In this document: piece after piece, positions 1 through 6,138 of the stretch | Layout: the number at the start of each line of letters is the position of its first letter | Numbering within the stretch: position 1 is the stretch's first letter | Source of the DNA: an uncultured Ruminococcus sp. | Lineage (GTDB): Bacteria > Bacillota > Clostridia > Oscillospirales > Ruminococcaceae | Assembly (NCBI GenBank): GCA_946540705.1 | Contig: CAMNJD010000367.1 | Span: 1 to 6,296, forward strand | DNA: 6,296 nt | Direction: 5' to 3' | The notes under the pieces: generated by a model | The model's input: the letters and a program-made list of their open reading frames with translations, nothing else | Database searches by the model: none | Told to the model about the DNA's origin: nothing | Program-made: the position numbers and the translations under genes

Positions 1-2
1 CA

Positions 3-47
3 AGGCAGAAAGCCGCCGCCTTGCTGACGCAAGGCAAGGATTTCTAA
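3..47 (+). CDS. possible C-terminal end of an upstream gene (partial)
   Basis: Reading from base 3, fifteen codons run to a TAA at 45-47 and encode RQKAAALLTQGKDF. This looks like a normal protein C-terminus: an amphipathic Ala/Leu stretch with a charged end. It would end 77 bases before rlmN on the same strand, as expected for an operon neighbour. In related Firmicutes the gene before rlmN is often rsmB, but these residues do not resemble the RsmB C-terminus I know, so I cannot name the product. The stretch is very short, and the frame could be open by chance. Confidence 0.3.
   Translation, partial: RQKAAALLTQGKDF
18..35. repeat. small inverted repeat, 7-bp stem
   Basis: GCCTTGC (18-24) and GCAAGGC (29-35) are perfect complements around a TGAC loop. 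A second copy of CAAGGC at 1-6 could pair with GCCTTG at 18-23 instead, so two mutually exclusive stems are possible. The hairpin overlaps the end of the possible upstream reading frame and is followed by AAGGATTTCT, which is not a proper T-tract. It is therefore a poor intrinsic terminator, and its role is unknown. Confidence 0.35.
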
Positions 48-110
48 CGCAGTATCACGGCAAAAAGACAAGCAGATATCTTCAAGAGATAGTTGGGACA
101 TCAATATATA

Positions 111-117
111 GGAGGTG
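111..117 (+). promoter_or_regulatory. ribosome binding site of rlmN
   Basis: GGAGGTG is a near-full Shine-Dalgarno sequence. Nine bases separate the GGAGG core from the GTG at 125, and no other in-frame start is better placed. This site is the main reason for choosing the GTG start of rlmN, since the frame stays open upstream but without a credible start codon. Confidence 0.8.
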
Positions 118-124
118 TGCCGCG

Positions 125-1210
125 GTGGAGCAGCAGAAAACCGATATCCTGAGCCTGCTTCCCGCACAGCTTGAGGCGGAGATCCGGGCTATGGGTGCGC
201 CGGCATTCCGTGCAAAACAGATCTTCCGGCAGCTCCATGTGAAACGTGTCTTTGACTTCGCCAAAATGACAGAACTTTCTAAACAGTTTCAGGCTCAGCT
301 CAATGAGCGGTTTTATATAAACCTGCCAAAGATTCGGCAAAAGCTTGATTCTTGTGTCGATGATACTGTAAAATATCTATATAGGCTCTCTGACGGCAAC
401 TGCGTGGAGACTGTCCGCATGGTTTATCACCACGGCGTGACCGCCTGTATTTCGACACAGGTCGGCTGCAAAATGGGCTGTCAGTTCTGTGCCTCGGCGC
501 CGCTGGGGTTCATCCGGAATCTCACCCCCTCTGAAATGCTCATGCAGATCTACGGGGCGGATGCGGGCAGACCGGAACCGGAGCAGATCTCCGGCATCGT
601 GCTCATGGGCATCGGCGAGCCGCTCGATAACTACGACAATGTGATGCAGTTCCTCAGACTGATCTCCTGTAAGGAGGGGCGGAATCTCAGCCTCAGACAT
701 GTGACGCTCTCGACCTGCGGGCTCGTCCCGCGGATCCGGCAGCTTGCGCAGGAGCAGCTCCCGCTGACGCTCTCTGTCTCGCTTCATGCTGCGCAGGACA
801 GCGTCCGGTCGGCGCTGATGCCGGTCAACCGGATCTATCCGCTGGATGAACTGCTCGATGCCTGCTCATACTATTTTAAGCAGACAGGCAGGCGGGTCAC
901 ATTTGAATATGCCGTCATCGCCGGGGAAAATGACTCGGCAGAAGCGGCGAAAATCCTCGCAAAACGCCTCAGACCGGTCTTTCCCGGGCTAAGGCCGCAT
1001 GTCAACCTCATTCCCGTCAATCCGGTCGCCGGTACGGGATTTCAGGCGGGGCATGCCGCAAAATTTCAGCAATATCTGATAAAAGAAGGTGTCAACGCGA
1101 CTGTCCGGCGCACGCTCGGCGACGATATTAAGGCCGCCTGCGGGCAACTCAGACGCGATCAGATCGAACAGGACACCGCTTTGGGGGAAACTCCGGATAC
1201 GGAGAATTGA
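125..1210 (+). CDS. rlmN: dual-specificity RNA methyltransferase RlmN (radical SAM)
   Basis: This gene encodes 361 residues, within the usual RlmN range. RlmN is a cytoplasmic radical-SAM enzyme that methylates C2 of adenine 2503 in 23S rRNA and of adenine 37 in some tRNAs, tuning peptidyl-transferase function and decoding accuracy. The 4Fe-4S motif CxxxCxxC is at C115, C119 and C122. The SAM-binding MGIGEP is at 161-166 and SLHA at 219-222. C339, in the sequence GDDIKAACGQL, is the cysteine that becomes methylated, and C108, seven residues before the first cluster cysteine, fits the second catalytic cysteine. Both mechanistic cysteines are thus present. RlmN rather than Cfr is favoured by the overall sequence, the GDDIKAACGQL ending and the operon position. 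The start is GTG with a strong ribosome site. The stop lies 25 bases before prpC, so cotranscription is likely. No promoter is evident in the 124 bases upstream. Confidence 0.96.
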   Translation: MEQQKTDILSLLPAQLEAEIRAMGAPAFRAKQIFRQLHVKRVFDFAKMTELSKQFQAQLNERFYINLPKIRQKLDSCVDDTVKYLYRLSDGNCVETVRMVYHHGVTACISTQVGCKMGCQFCASAPLGFIRNLTPSEMLMQIYGADAGRPEPEQISGIVLMGIGEPLDNYDNVMQFLRLISCKEGRNLSLRHVTLSTCGLVPRIRQLAQEQLPLTLSVSLHAAQDSVRSALMPVNRIYPLDELLDACSYYFKQTGRRVTFEYAVIAGENDSAEAAKILAKRLRPVFPGLRPHVNLIPVNPVAGTGFQAGHAAKFQQYLIKEGVNATVRRTLGDDIKAACGQLRRDQIEQDTALGETPDTEN

Positions 1211-1235
1211 AAGAGAGAAAGCGTGGTGAGCGGCC

Positions 1236-1991
1236 GTGAAAGCATTTTTAGGCTGCGATATCGGCAGGATGCGGCCTGAGAATCAGGATTCGATCCGGGC
1301 TGAGGCATTCCCGGACGGCGTGCTCGCGCTCGTCTGTGACGGCATGGGCGGCATGCAGAACGGCAGTGCGGCCAGCAAGATCGCCGTTGCTGCGGCCGAG
1401 GAGCATTTCTGTGCAAAATATGAGACAGGAATGCCGCCGGAGGAGGTCTGCGAGCTGCTGCGCTCCGGTGCGGCTGCTGCGAACCAGAAGGTATACAGAG
1501 CCGCTGTCTACAGCGAAACACCCGTCCGCATGGGTACGACACTCGTCGGCGCCTTTGCACGGAACGATGTTGCCTGCATCGTCAATATCGGCGATTCCAG
1601 AGCCTACCTGCTCTCCGCCGACGGCGGCATCCGGCAGCTCACAACAGACCATACCGTCGTTCAGGTTCTCTATGAGCAGGGCGTCATTTCTGCTGAGGAG
1701 CGTGCGACCCATGTCAGACGCAATGAGCTGATCCGCGCAGTCGGCGTTTCCAGCCGGGTGCTCAGTGATACACAGGCGCTTCCGCTTCAGCAGGGCGATA
1801 TGCTGCTGCTTTGCTCCGACGGCCTCTACGGCATGGTGCCGGAGGATCAGATCGAGCAGATCTGCCGGAGCAATCCGCCCGAGCAGGTGCCCGATGTGTG
1901 CATCGCAAAGGCAAATGCCAACGGCGGAAAGGACAATATCTCCGTCATTCTGCTGATGCAGAGCGAGAATGCGGAGGAAAACGAATCATAA
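1236..1991 (+). CDS. prpC: PP2C-family Ser/Thr protein phosphatase PrpC (Stp1)
   Basis: This gene encodes 251 residues, close to Bacillus PrpC. It is a cytoplasmic metal-dependent phosphatase that removes phosphate from Ser/Thr residues of PrkC and its substrates. The PP2C motifs appear in order: RPENQD (13-18), DGMGG (35-39), GTTL (100-103), GDSRAYL (119-125), SDGL (194-197) and GGKDNIS (230-236). Metal-binding aspartates D18, D35, D195 and D233 can be assigned by position. The protein is a bare catalytic domain with no membrane segment, and its last residues (ENAEENES) are acidic and probably disordered. The start is GTG, preceded by GGTGAG about six bases upstream. It follows rlmN by 25 bases. 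Unlike the Bacillus arrangement, where prpC and prkC abut, 142 bases separate it from the kinase. Confidence 0.96.
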   Translation: MKAFLGCDIGRMRPENQDSIRAEAFPDGVLALVCDGMGGMQNGSAASKIAVAAAEEHFCAKYETGMPPEEVCELLRSGAAAANQKVYRAAVYSETPVRMGTTLVGAFARNDVACIVNIGDSRAYLLSADGGIRQLTTDHTVVQVLYEQGVISAEERATHVRRNELIRAVGVSSRVLSDTQALPLQQGDMLLLCSDGLYGMVPEDQIEQICRSNPPEQVPDVCIAKANANGGKDNISVILLMQSENAEENES

Positions 1992-2010
1992 TGTTTGAAT
2001 ATCCTTGTGC

Positions 2011-2032
2011 AGCGTGCCGCTGACGGCGCGTT
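2011..2032. other. hairpin between prpC and prkC
   Basis: AGCGTGCCG (2011-2019) and CGGCGCGTT (2024-2032) can form a nine-base-pair stem, including two G-T wobbles, around a CTGA loop. It starts 19 bases after the prpC stop. No T-tract follows, so complete termination is unlikely. It could attenuate transcription, protect the upstream mRNA end, or be chance in GC-rich DNA. Confidence 0.35.
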
Positions 2033-2047
2033 CGCAATGATACCTTA

Positions 2048-2067
2048 TATAACCCCATATAACCCCA
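2048..2067. repeat. two tandem 10-base repeats in the prpC-prkC gap
   Basis: TATAACCCCA occurs twice head to tail (2048-2057, 2058-2067) and is followed by ATATAAAG. The region is much richer in A/T than the flanking genes and holds three TATA-like hexamers (2048, 2058, 2069). None has a convincing -35 element 16-18 bases upstream, so I do not call a promoter. The repeat could be a binding site or a weak promoter region for prkC. Confidence 0.45.
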
Positions 2068-2105
2068 ATATAAAGCCCAAATGGCAGTCAGTCAAATCAG
2101 TTTTG

Positions 2106-2119
2106 CCGGTCAGAACCGG
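2106..2119. other. short hairpin upstream of the prkC ribosome site
   Basis: CCGGT (2106-2110) and ACCGG (2115-2119) form a five-base-pair stem with a CAGA loop. It ends three bases before the GGAGG of prkC. A hairpin so close could affect ribosome access without covering the site. The stem is short, so chance is possible. Confidence 0.3.
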
Positions 2120-2122
2120 TAC

Positions 2123-2127
2123 GGAGG
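2123..2127 (+). promoter_or_regulatory. ribosome binding site of prkC
   Basis: GGAGG lies six bases before the ATG at 2134. This fixes the kinase start: no other in-frame start lies nearby, and the encoded protein enters the kinase domain within about 15 residues. Confidence 0.8.
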
Positions 2128-2133
2128 TTCGAG

Positions 2134-4398
2134 ATGGAAAAAGAACGCAACGACAAGAACATCGGAAAAAAGCTGGACGGCCGCTATGAGATTACAGAGC
2201 TGATCGGTGAGGGCGGTATGGCGGATGTCTATCGTGCAACGGATGTTGTCGATAACAAGACAGTCGCTGTCAAGATCCTCAAAAAGGAATTCGCGGAGAA
2301 CGAGGAATTCCTGCGCCGCTTCCGCAATGAATCCAAGGCGATCGCCGTGCTGAGCCACCCGAATATCGTCAAGATCTTCGATGTCGGCTTCTCCGAGCGC
2401 ATTCAGTTTATCGTCATGGAATATATCGACGGGATCACGCTGAATGAGTATATGGAGCAGCAGGGACAGCTCGGCTGGAAGGATGCCGTTCACTTTATTC
2501 TTCAGATCCTGCGTGCTTTGCAGCATGCACACAGCAAGGGCATCGTTCACCGCGACATCAAGCCGCAGAATATCATGATGCTCCGCGACGGCACGATCAA
2601 GGTCATGGACTTCGGCATCGCGAAGTTTGCACGCGAGGACGGCAAGACCGGCACCGATAAGGCCATCGGTACGGTACACTATATCAGCCCCGAGCAGGCC
2701 AGAGGCGGCGCAACGGACGCAAAGAGCGACCTGTATTCCGTCGGCGTCATGCTCTATGAGATGCTGACCGCGAAAAAGCCCTTCGATACCGATAACCCTG
2801 TCAGCATCGCTGTGATGCACATGCAGGCAAAGGTACCGCTGCCGCATACCTTCCGCCCCGATCTTCAGATCGGCCTGGAGGAGATCATTCTGAAAGCGAT
2901 GGAGAAGGATCCCAAGGACCGCTATCAGTCCGCAAGAGATATGATGGACGATCTTCAGACCTTCAAAGAGAATCCCGACGGCGTGTTCGGCTACTATCCG
3001 GAGCTGTTCGGAGAAACTGCACCGGAGGAGGACCCGATGGAGGACGAACGCAGCAACCGCTTCTATGAACCCGCAGACGGCGGAGATGAGGATTATCCGC
3101 CGCAGGAGGACGGCGCGTATTACGGCGATGAGGAGCCGTATTATGACGATGCGCCGCAGGATGAGGAATACTACGGCGATGAGGATGACGTCTATTACGA
3201 CGATGAGGATGAGGACGAGGACGACGAGGAGGAGTATGAGGAGAGCCGCTCTCTGTTCGTGCCGATCCTGAGCGCCGTCATCATCGTTGTCATCGTTGTC
3301 GCGGCCGTGCTGTTCACGCAGGTGCTCTCCAAGATGCTCCGCAATGACGGCAATGCCAATACCGCCGAGGAAAAGCTGATGCCGTCGCTGATCGGTATGG
3401 ACTTCAATGAGGCACAGCTCCAGTTCGGCGACCAGATCAATATCAAGATCATTTCCTCGGAGTATTCCGAGTATGAGAAGGATAAGATCTTCGATCAGGA
3501 TATCAAGCCGAATGACCCGGTCAAAAAGGGCGCTACGGTCAACGTCAAAGTCTCGCTCGGTGCGAGAAAGGTCACGCTGCCGGACGTCAAGGGCTGGGAC
3601 TTTGAAACCGCACAGACACAGATCCGTTCCGTCGGCCTTCAGGTCGATAAACGAACGGCCTATGACCCGGAGGTCGAGGAGGGCAAGGTCATCTCGACAG
3701 ACCCGGAGGGCCCCTGTGAGCTGACACCGGGCGAATATGTCCGCGTCACAGTCTCCAAGGGCAAGAACACCGATACCGTCGTTGTCCCGACCTTCCTCCA
3801 GATGCAGTGGGATCTCGCAAGAACCAGCGCGGAGAGCCTCGGTCTGGTCGTCGGTAAGGAGGATGTCGATGACAGCTCGCCGGAGGGCACCGTTCTTCAG
3901 CAGAACGTCGATCCGGGCGAGGAGGTTTCCGAGGGTACGCCGATCATGCTGAAGGTCTCGACCGGTAAGGCCAAGGCGCAGAGCGTCAGGGTCAACTTCG
4001 CGATTCCGCCGACAGCAGCAGGTCTGTTCAAGATCGTGCTCTATGAGGGCGGCGCGGAAATGGCCAATACCAGCCAGTTCAATCCGGAATACGCAAACGG
4101 CATGACCAGCCTGACCGTCGAGGGAACAGGCCAGCATGACATGATCGCAATGCTGTTCAACGAGGCAAACGGCAAGGAGGCCAGAATCGGTACCTACCGT
4201 ATCGACTTCGAGTCCGGCTCCTCTACACCGCTGAGCTATGATATCAACGGTGCATTTGACAGCGTTGACGGCCTGAAGAAGGCAACGACCGCTGCAACCA
4301 CAACGCCTCCGGCACAGACAACGACACTTGCACCTGCAACACAGACGCAGGCACCGCAGACGGAGCAGCCCGATGTGACTGCCGCGCAGCCGGAGTAA
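2134..4398 (+). CDS. prkC: membrane Ser/Thr protein kinase with PASTA domains (PrkC/StkP type)
   Basis: This gene encodes 754 residues. The Hanks-type kinase domain spans about 16-278: glycine loop GEGGMADVY (25-33), lysine K47 in VAVK, helix-C E66, HRDIKPQN (139-146, catalytic D141), DFG (159-161) and SPE (185-187). T172, T174 and T180 in the activation loop are candidate autophosphorylation sites. A very acidic Tyr-rich linker (296-370) leads to one membrane helix (about 374-397). Outside follow three PASTA domains (about 412-476, 477-542, 545-611), an additional region of about 100 residues with beta-like character (612-715), and a Thr/Ala/Pro/Gln tail (717-754). In this family the PASTA domains bind muropeptides or lipid II, and the kinase phosphorylates division, cell-wall and translation proteins. 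prpC upstream is its antagonist. rsgA follows after 7 bases, so the two are probably cotranscribed. All catalytic residues are intact. Confidence 0.96.
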   Translation: MEKERNDKNIGKKLDGRYEITELIGEGGMADVYRATDVVDNKTVAVKILKKEFAENEEFLRRFRNESKAIAVLSHPNIVKIFDVGFSERIQFIVMEYIDGITLNEYMEQQGQLGWKDAVHFILQILRALQHAHSKGIVHRDIKPQNIMMLRDGTIKVMDFGIAKFAREDGKTGTDKAIGTVHYISPEQARGGATDAKSDLYSVGVMLYEMLTAKKPFDTDNPVSIAVMHMQAKVPLPHTFRPDLQIGLEEIILKAMEKDPKDRYQSARDMMDDLQTFKENPDGVFGYYPELFGETAPEEDPMEDERSNRFYEPADGGDEDYPPQEDGAYYGDEEPYYDDAPQDEEYYGDEDDVYYDDEDEDEDDEEEYEESRSLFVPILSAVIIVVIVVAAVLFTQVLSKMLRNDGNANTAEEKLMPSLIGMDFNEAQLQFGDQINIKIISSEYSEYEKDKIFDQDIKPNDPVKKGATVNVKVSLGARKVTLPDVKGWDFETAQTQIRSVGLQVDKRTAYDPEVEEGKVISTDPEGPCELTPGEYVRVTVSKGKNTDTVVVPTFLQMQWDLARTSAESLGLVVGKEDVDDSSPEGTVLQQNVDPGEEVSEGTPIMLKVSTGKAKAQSVRVNFAIPPTAAGLFKIVLYEGGAEMANTSQFNPEYANGMTSLTVEGTGQHDMIAMLFNEANGKEARIGTYRIDFESGSSTPLSYDINGAFDSVDGLKKATTAATTTPPAQTTTLAPATQTQAPQTEQPDVTAAQPE
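3118..3219 (+). repeat. imperfect internal duplication coding for the acidic Tyr-rich kinase linker
   Basis: Two adjacent stretches of 51 bases (3118-3168 and 3169-3219) encode related 17-residue units that both begin YYGDE and later contain YYDD (kinase residues 329-345 and 346-362). The 14 bases TACGGCGATGAGGA are identical in both (3121-3134, 3172-3185). The region is dominated by GAT/GAC/GAG codons, which makes slippage or unequal exchange plausible. The result is a disordered, strongly negative juxtamembrane linker. Confidence 0.6.
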
Positions 4399-4405
4399 TC
4401 GCGGA

Positions 4406-5263
4406 ATGGACGGAATGATTATCAAAGCTGTCGGGGGACTTTACACTGTAGAGTCCCCCGACGGGTCTATCTGCGCATGCAAGGCACGCGGCATCTTCCG
4501 CAGACAGGGCGTCTCTCCCTGCACCGGTGACCGCGTCCGCATCGAGAACGAGTGCATCACTGAGATCCTCCCGCGCAAAAATGAGCTGATCCGCCCGCCG
4601 CTCGCGAATCTCGACAAGCTGTTTTTTGTGCTGTCCGTCTGCGATCCGGCGCCGAATCTGCTGTTGCTTGACCGTTTTCTCGCGGTCTGTGTGTATAAGT
4701 CGATCCGGCCGGTGCTTGTCTTTACCAAGCTCGATCTCGCCGGAGCGGAGCACTATGCCGCGATCTACCGGGGGACAGCATTCCCGATCTACTATGCCGA
4801 CTATGATGACCCGGAGAGCATTGAGGCCGTCAGCAGGGAGCTTGCGGATTCGCTCAGCGCCTTTACGGGGAATTCCGGCGTCGGAAAATCGACGCTGCTC
4901 AATGCGCTGGATGTGAATTTGCAGCTTGAGACCGGCGATATCAGCAAAAAGCTCGGCAGAGGCCGCCACACGACCCGTGAGACTGCACTCTATACGCTCC
5001 CGAACGGGGGGCGCGTCGCCGATACCCCCGGCTTCTCGACCTTCGAGACGGACGCCTATGCGCAGATCGCCCCGGAGGAGCTCGCAGACTGCTTCCCGGA
5101 GATTGCGGCTGTTGAGGCTCCGTGCCGCTATGCAGACTGCCGGCATCTGAAGGAGCCCGGCTGTGCCGTGCGTGAGGCGGTCGCAGACGGGCGGATCCCG
5201 CAGAGCCGCTATGAATCCTATACCGTGATGCTCAGCGAGGCAATGCAGCGCAAGAACTGGTGA
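4406..5263 (+). CDS. rsgA: ribosome small-subunit-dependent GTPase RsgA (YjeQ/CpgA)
   Basis: This gene encodes 285 residues, typical for Gram-positive RsgA. RsgA is a GTPase that acts late in 30S subunit maturation. The N-terminal OB fold covers about residues 1-66. The GTPase domain is circularly permuted, as the family requires: the G4 motif TKLD (107-110) comes before the G1 P-loop GNSGVGKST (155-163), a G2-like GRGRHTTRE (184-192) and G3 DTPGF (206-210). The C-terminal zinc site is C240, C245, H247 and C253. The chosen ATG at 4406 is preceded by GGAG at 4392-4395, which lies inside the kinase stop region with a ten-base spacing. The next in-frame ATG (4415) has only GGA close by. It is translationally close to prkC, and a strong hairpin covers codons 8-20. 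In Bacillus the homologue CpgA is a known PrkC/PrpC target, which fits this neighbourhood. Confidence 0.96.
   Translation: MDGMIIKAVGGLYTVESPDGSICACKARGIFRRQGVSPCTGDRVRIENECITEILPRKNELIRPPLANLDKLFFVLSVCDPAPNLLLLDRFLAVCVYKSIRPVLVFTKLDLAGAEHYAAIYRGTAFPIYYADYDDPESIEAVSRELADSLSAFTGNSGVGKSTLLNALDVNLQLETGDISKKLGRGRHTTRETALYTLPNGGRVADTPGFSTFETDAYAQIAPEELADCFPEIAAVEAPCRYADCRHLKEPGCAVREAVADGRIPQSRYESYTVMLSEAMQRKNW
4428..4464. other. strong hairpin in the first codons of rsgA
   Basis: GTCGGGGGACT (4430-4440) and AGTCCCCCGAC (4452-4462) are perfect complements. The pairing continues inward with one T-G wobble and TAC/GTA to a three-base ACT loop, and outward with one more wobble and a C-G pair. The result is a stem of about 17 pairs with no bulge. 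It begins 20 bases after the start of the ATG and is not followed by a T-tract on either strand, so it is not a classic terminator. It overlaps codons for a normal RsgA N-terminus (VGGLYTVESPDG). It could slow initiation, pause RNA polymerase, or mark a processing point between prkC and rsgA. Confidence 0.7.
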
Positions 5264-5535
5264 CTGTACATAATGCACCCCCTTTCGTGCATATCATGCA
5301 CGGAGGGGGGATTTTTACGGCGGAACGGAATACAGATGCGCCGCTGCGGGATGTGTTTGCGGCGCAGGGCATCGCGGCAGTGCTGCTTGCAATCACTGTG
5401 CCGGTGCTGAACCTGTTTGCCCCGGAGCTGCTGCGGGAGCTGCTGGCAGCGCTGCACGGCATTGCAGACGCAAGCCCGGAGCTTGCAGCGCTGTGGGAGA
5501 AGCTGCGGGATGCGGCTGCGGCATGGTTATCCTGA
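5260..5535 (+). CDS. small hypothetical protein with one predicted membrane segment
   Basis: I do not recognise this protein. The frame opens with GTG at 5260, overlapping the rsgA stop (GTGA), and ends at TGA 5533-5535, giving 91 residues. The first 19 residues are encoded by the terminator hairpin and look unlike a real protein, so a later GTG at 5353 (60 residues) may be the true start, although neither has a good ribosome site. Numbered from 5260, residues 38-54 (IAAVLLAITVPVLNLFA) are hydrophobic enough for one membrane segment. The rest, 55-91, is an Ala/Leu/Glu-rich amphipathic helical stretch. The stop overlaps the start of the M50 peptidase gene by 13 bases, which suggests translational coupling and supports expression. 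Its position before a SpoIVFB-like protease might suggest a partner protein, but no sequence similarity supports that. Confidence 0.5.
   Translation: MTVHNAPPFVHIMHGGGIFTAERNTDAPLRDVFAAQGIAAVLLAITVPVLNLFAPELLRELLAALHGIADASPELAALWEKLRDAAAAWLS
5278..5317 (+). terminator. intrinsic terminator after rsgA
   Basis: Left arm 5278-5292 (five C's, then TTTCGTGCAT) pairs with right arm 5296-5310 over 15 base pairs, including two G-T wobbles, with a three-base ATC loop. ATTTTTA follows directly (5311-5317). The stem starts 14 bases after the rsgA stop, a common distance for an operon-ending terminator. The T-tract is short at five, so some readthrough to the downstream genes is possible. Confidence 0.8.
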
Positions 5536-6113
5536 CGGTCGCGGGCATGACGCTCGCAGTCGATTTCACCGCGCCGGCTCTGCTGGCCTTTCTCGTGCTG
5601 ACACAGCCCGGCGCGGCGGTGTGCTGTGTGCTCGGGGCATGTCTGCTGCATGAATCCGCGCATTTTCTCGCGGCGGCACTGACCGGTCAGCGCCCGGAGG
5701 CACTCCGCGTTTCTGCCGCAGGACTGCGCCTGACACTGAAGCAGCCCGCGCTCTGCCCGCCGGCACCGCTTGTGTGCATTCTGCTGGCGGGGGCGGCGGC
5801 AAACCTCACCGCAGCCGCGCTGCTCCGGGGCATCGGGCGGACGGGCGCCGCAGGCATGCACCTCGCACTCGGAATCTTCAATCTGCTGCCCTGCCGCTGT
5901 ACGGACGGCGGTTCACTGCTTGCGGCGCTGCTTCAGCACCGGCTGCTGACTAGCAAAGGATATCTGGTGCAACCAGTTCTGACTGCCGTTTCGCTCCTGA
6001 CAGCCGCCGCACTTGCCGTTCTCGCGGCTGCCGCCGGCATCCGCAGCGCTGCCCTCTGGGGCATGATCTGCTTCCTGACGGTTTCTTCCGTAAATCGACA
6101 GGAAAAGTTATGA
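5523..6113 (+). CDS. integral-membrane M50 (site-2 protease / SpoIVFB-like) metallopeptidase
   Basis: From ATG 5523 this encodes 196 very hydrophobic residues with about four to six membrane segments. The zinc motif HESAH is at 43-47 (H43, H47, catalytic E44). GAAAN at 90-94 matches the family GPxAN loop, and NLLPCRCTDGG at 120-130 supplies the third zinc ligand D128. This order identifies an M50 intramembrane protease. Such enzymes cut membrane-bound substrates, for example pro-sigma factors or anti-sigma factors; the substrate here is unknown. There is no CBS or PDZ domain, and the protein is shorter than Bacillus SpoIVFB, so I do not assign that name. The start is uncertain. GTG 5493 has GGAG eleven bases upstream, but the N-terminus from 5523 (MVILTVAGMTLAVDF) resembles that of family members better. 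The usual HELGH glycine and leucine are replaced by Ala and Ser, while the catalytic residues remain. Confidence 0.85.
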   Translation: MVILTVAGMTLAVDFTAPALLAFLVLTQPGAAVCCVLGACLLHESAHFLAAALTGQRPEALRVSAAGLRLTLKQPALCPPAPLVCILLAGAAANLTAAALLRGIGRTGAAGMHLALGIFNLLPCRCTDGGSLLAALLQHRLLTSKGYLVQPVLTAVSLLTAAALAVLAAAAGIRSAALWGMICFLTVSSVNRQEKL

Positions 6114-6138
6114 AGCAATCATGAAATCTGCCGGATTG

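Noticed and set aside
2048..2074. Candidate -10 boxes (TATAAC twice, TATAAA) before prkC
   Set aside because: No TTGACA-like hexamer lies 16-18 bases upstream of any of them, so I kept the repeat but not a promoter call.
1995..2189. 64-codon + strand frame spanning the prpC-prkC gap
   Set aside because: It runs into the kinase start region in another frame, has no ribosome site, and covers repeats and hairpins with no protein-like composition.
2110..4425. Open frame of 771 codons on the minus strand, opposite prkC
   Set aside because: It lies exactly opposite a kinase with all motifs intact. Its translation is low-complexity (runs of Leu/Ile/Val/Arg/Cys) mirroring the Asp/Glu-rich coding strand, with no recognisable domain. 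GC-rich codon bias suppresses antisense stops, so this is a shadow.
4244..5278. Open frame of 344 codons on the minus strand, opposite rsgA
   Set aside because: RsgA on the + strand has every GTPase and zinc motif. The antisense product shows no domain and is explained by codon bias.
5232..5861. Open frame of 209 codons on the minus strand
   Set aside because: It overlaps the terminator, the small ORF and the M50 zinc motif. The product is a Cys/Arg/Ser/Ala-rich shadow without ribosome site or domain.
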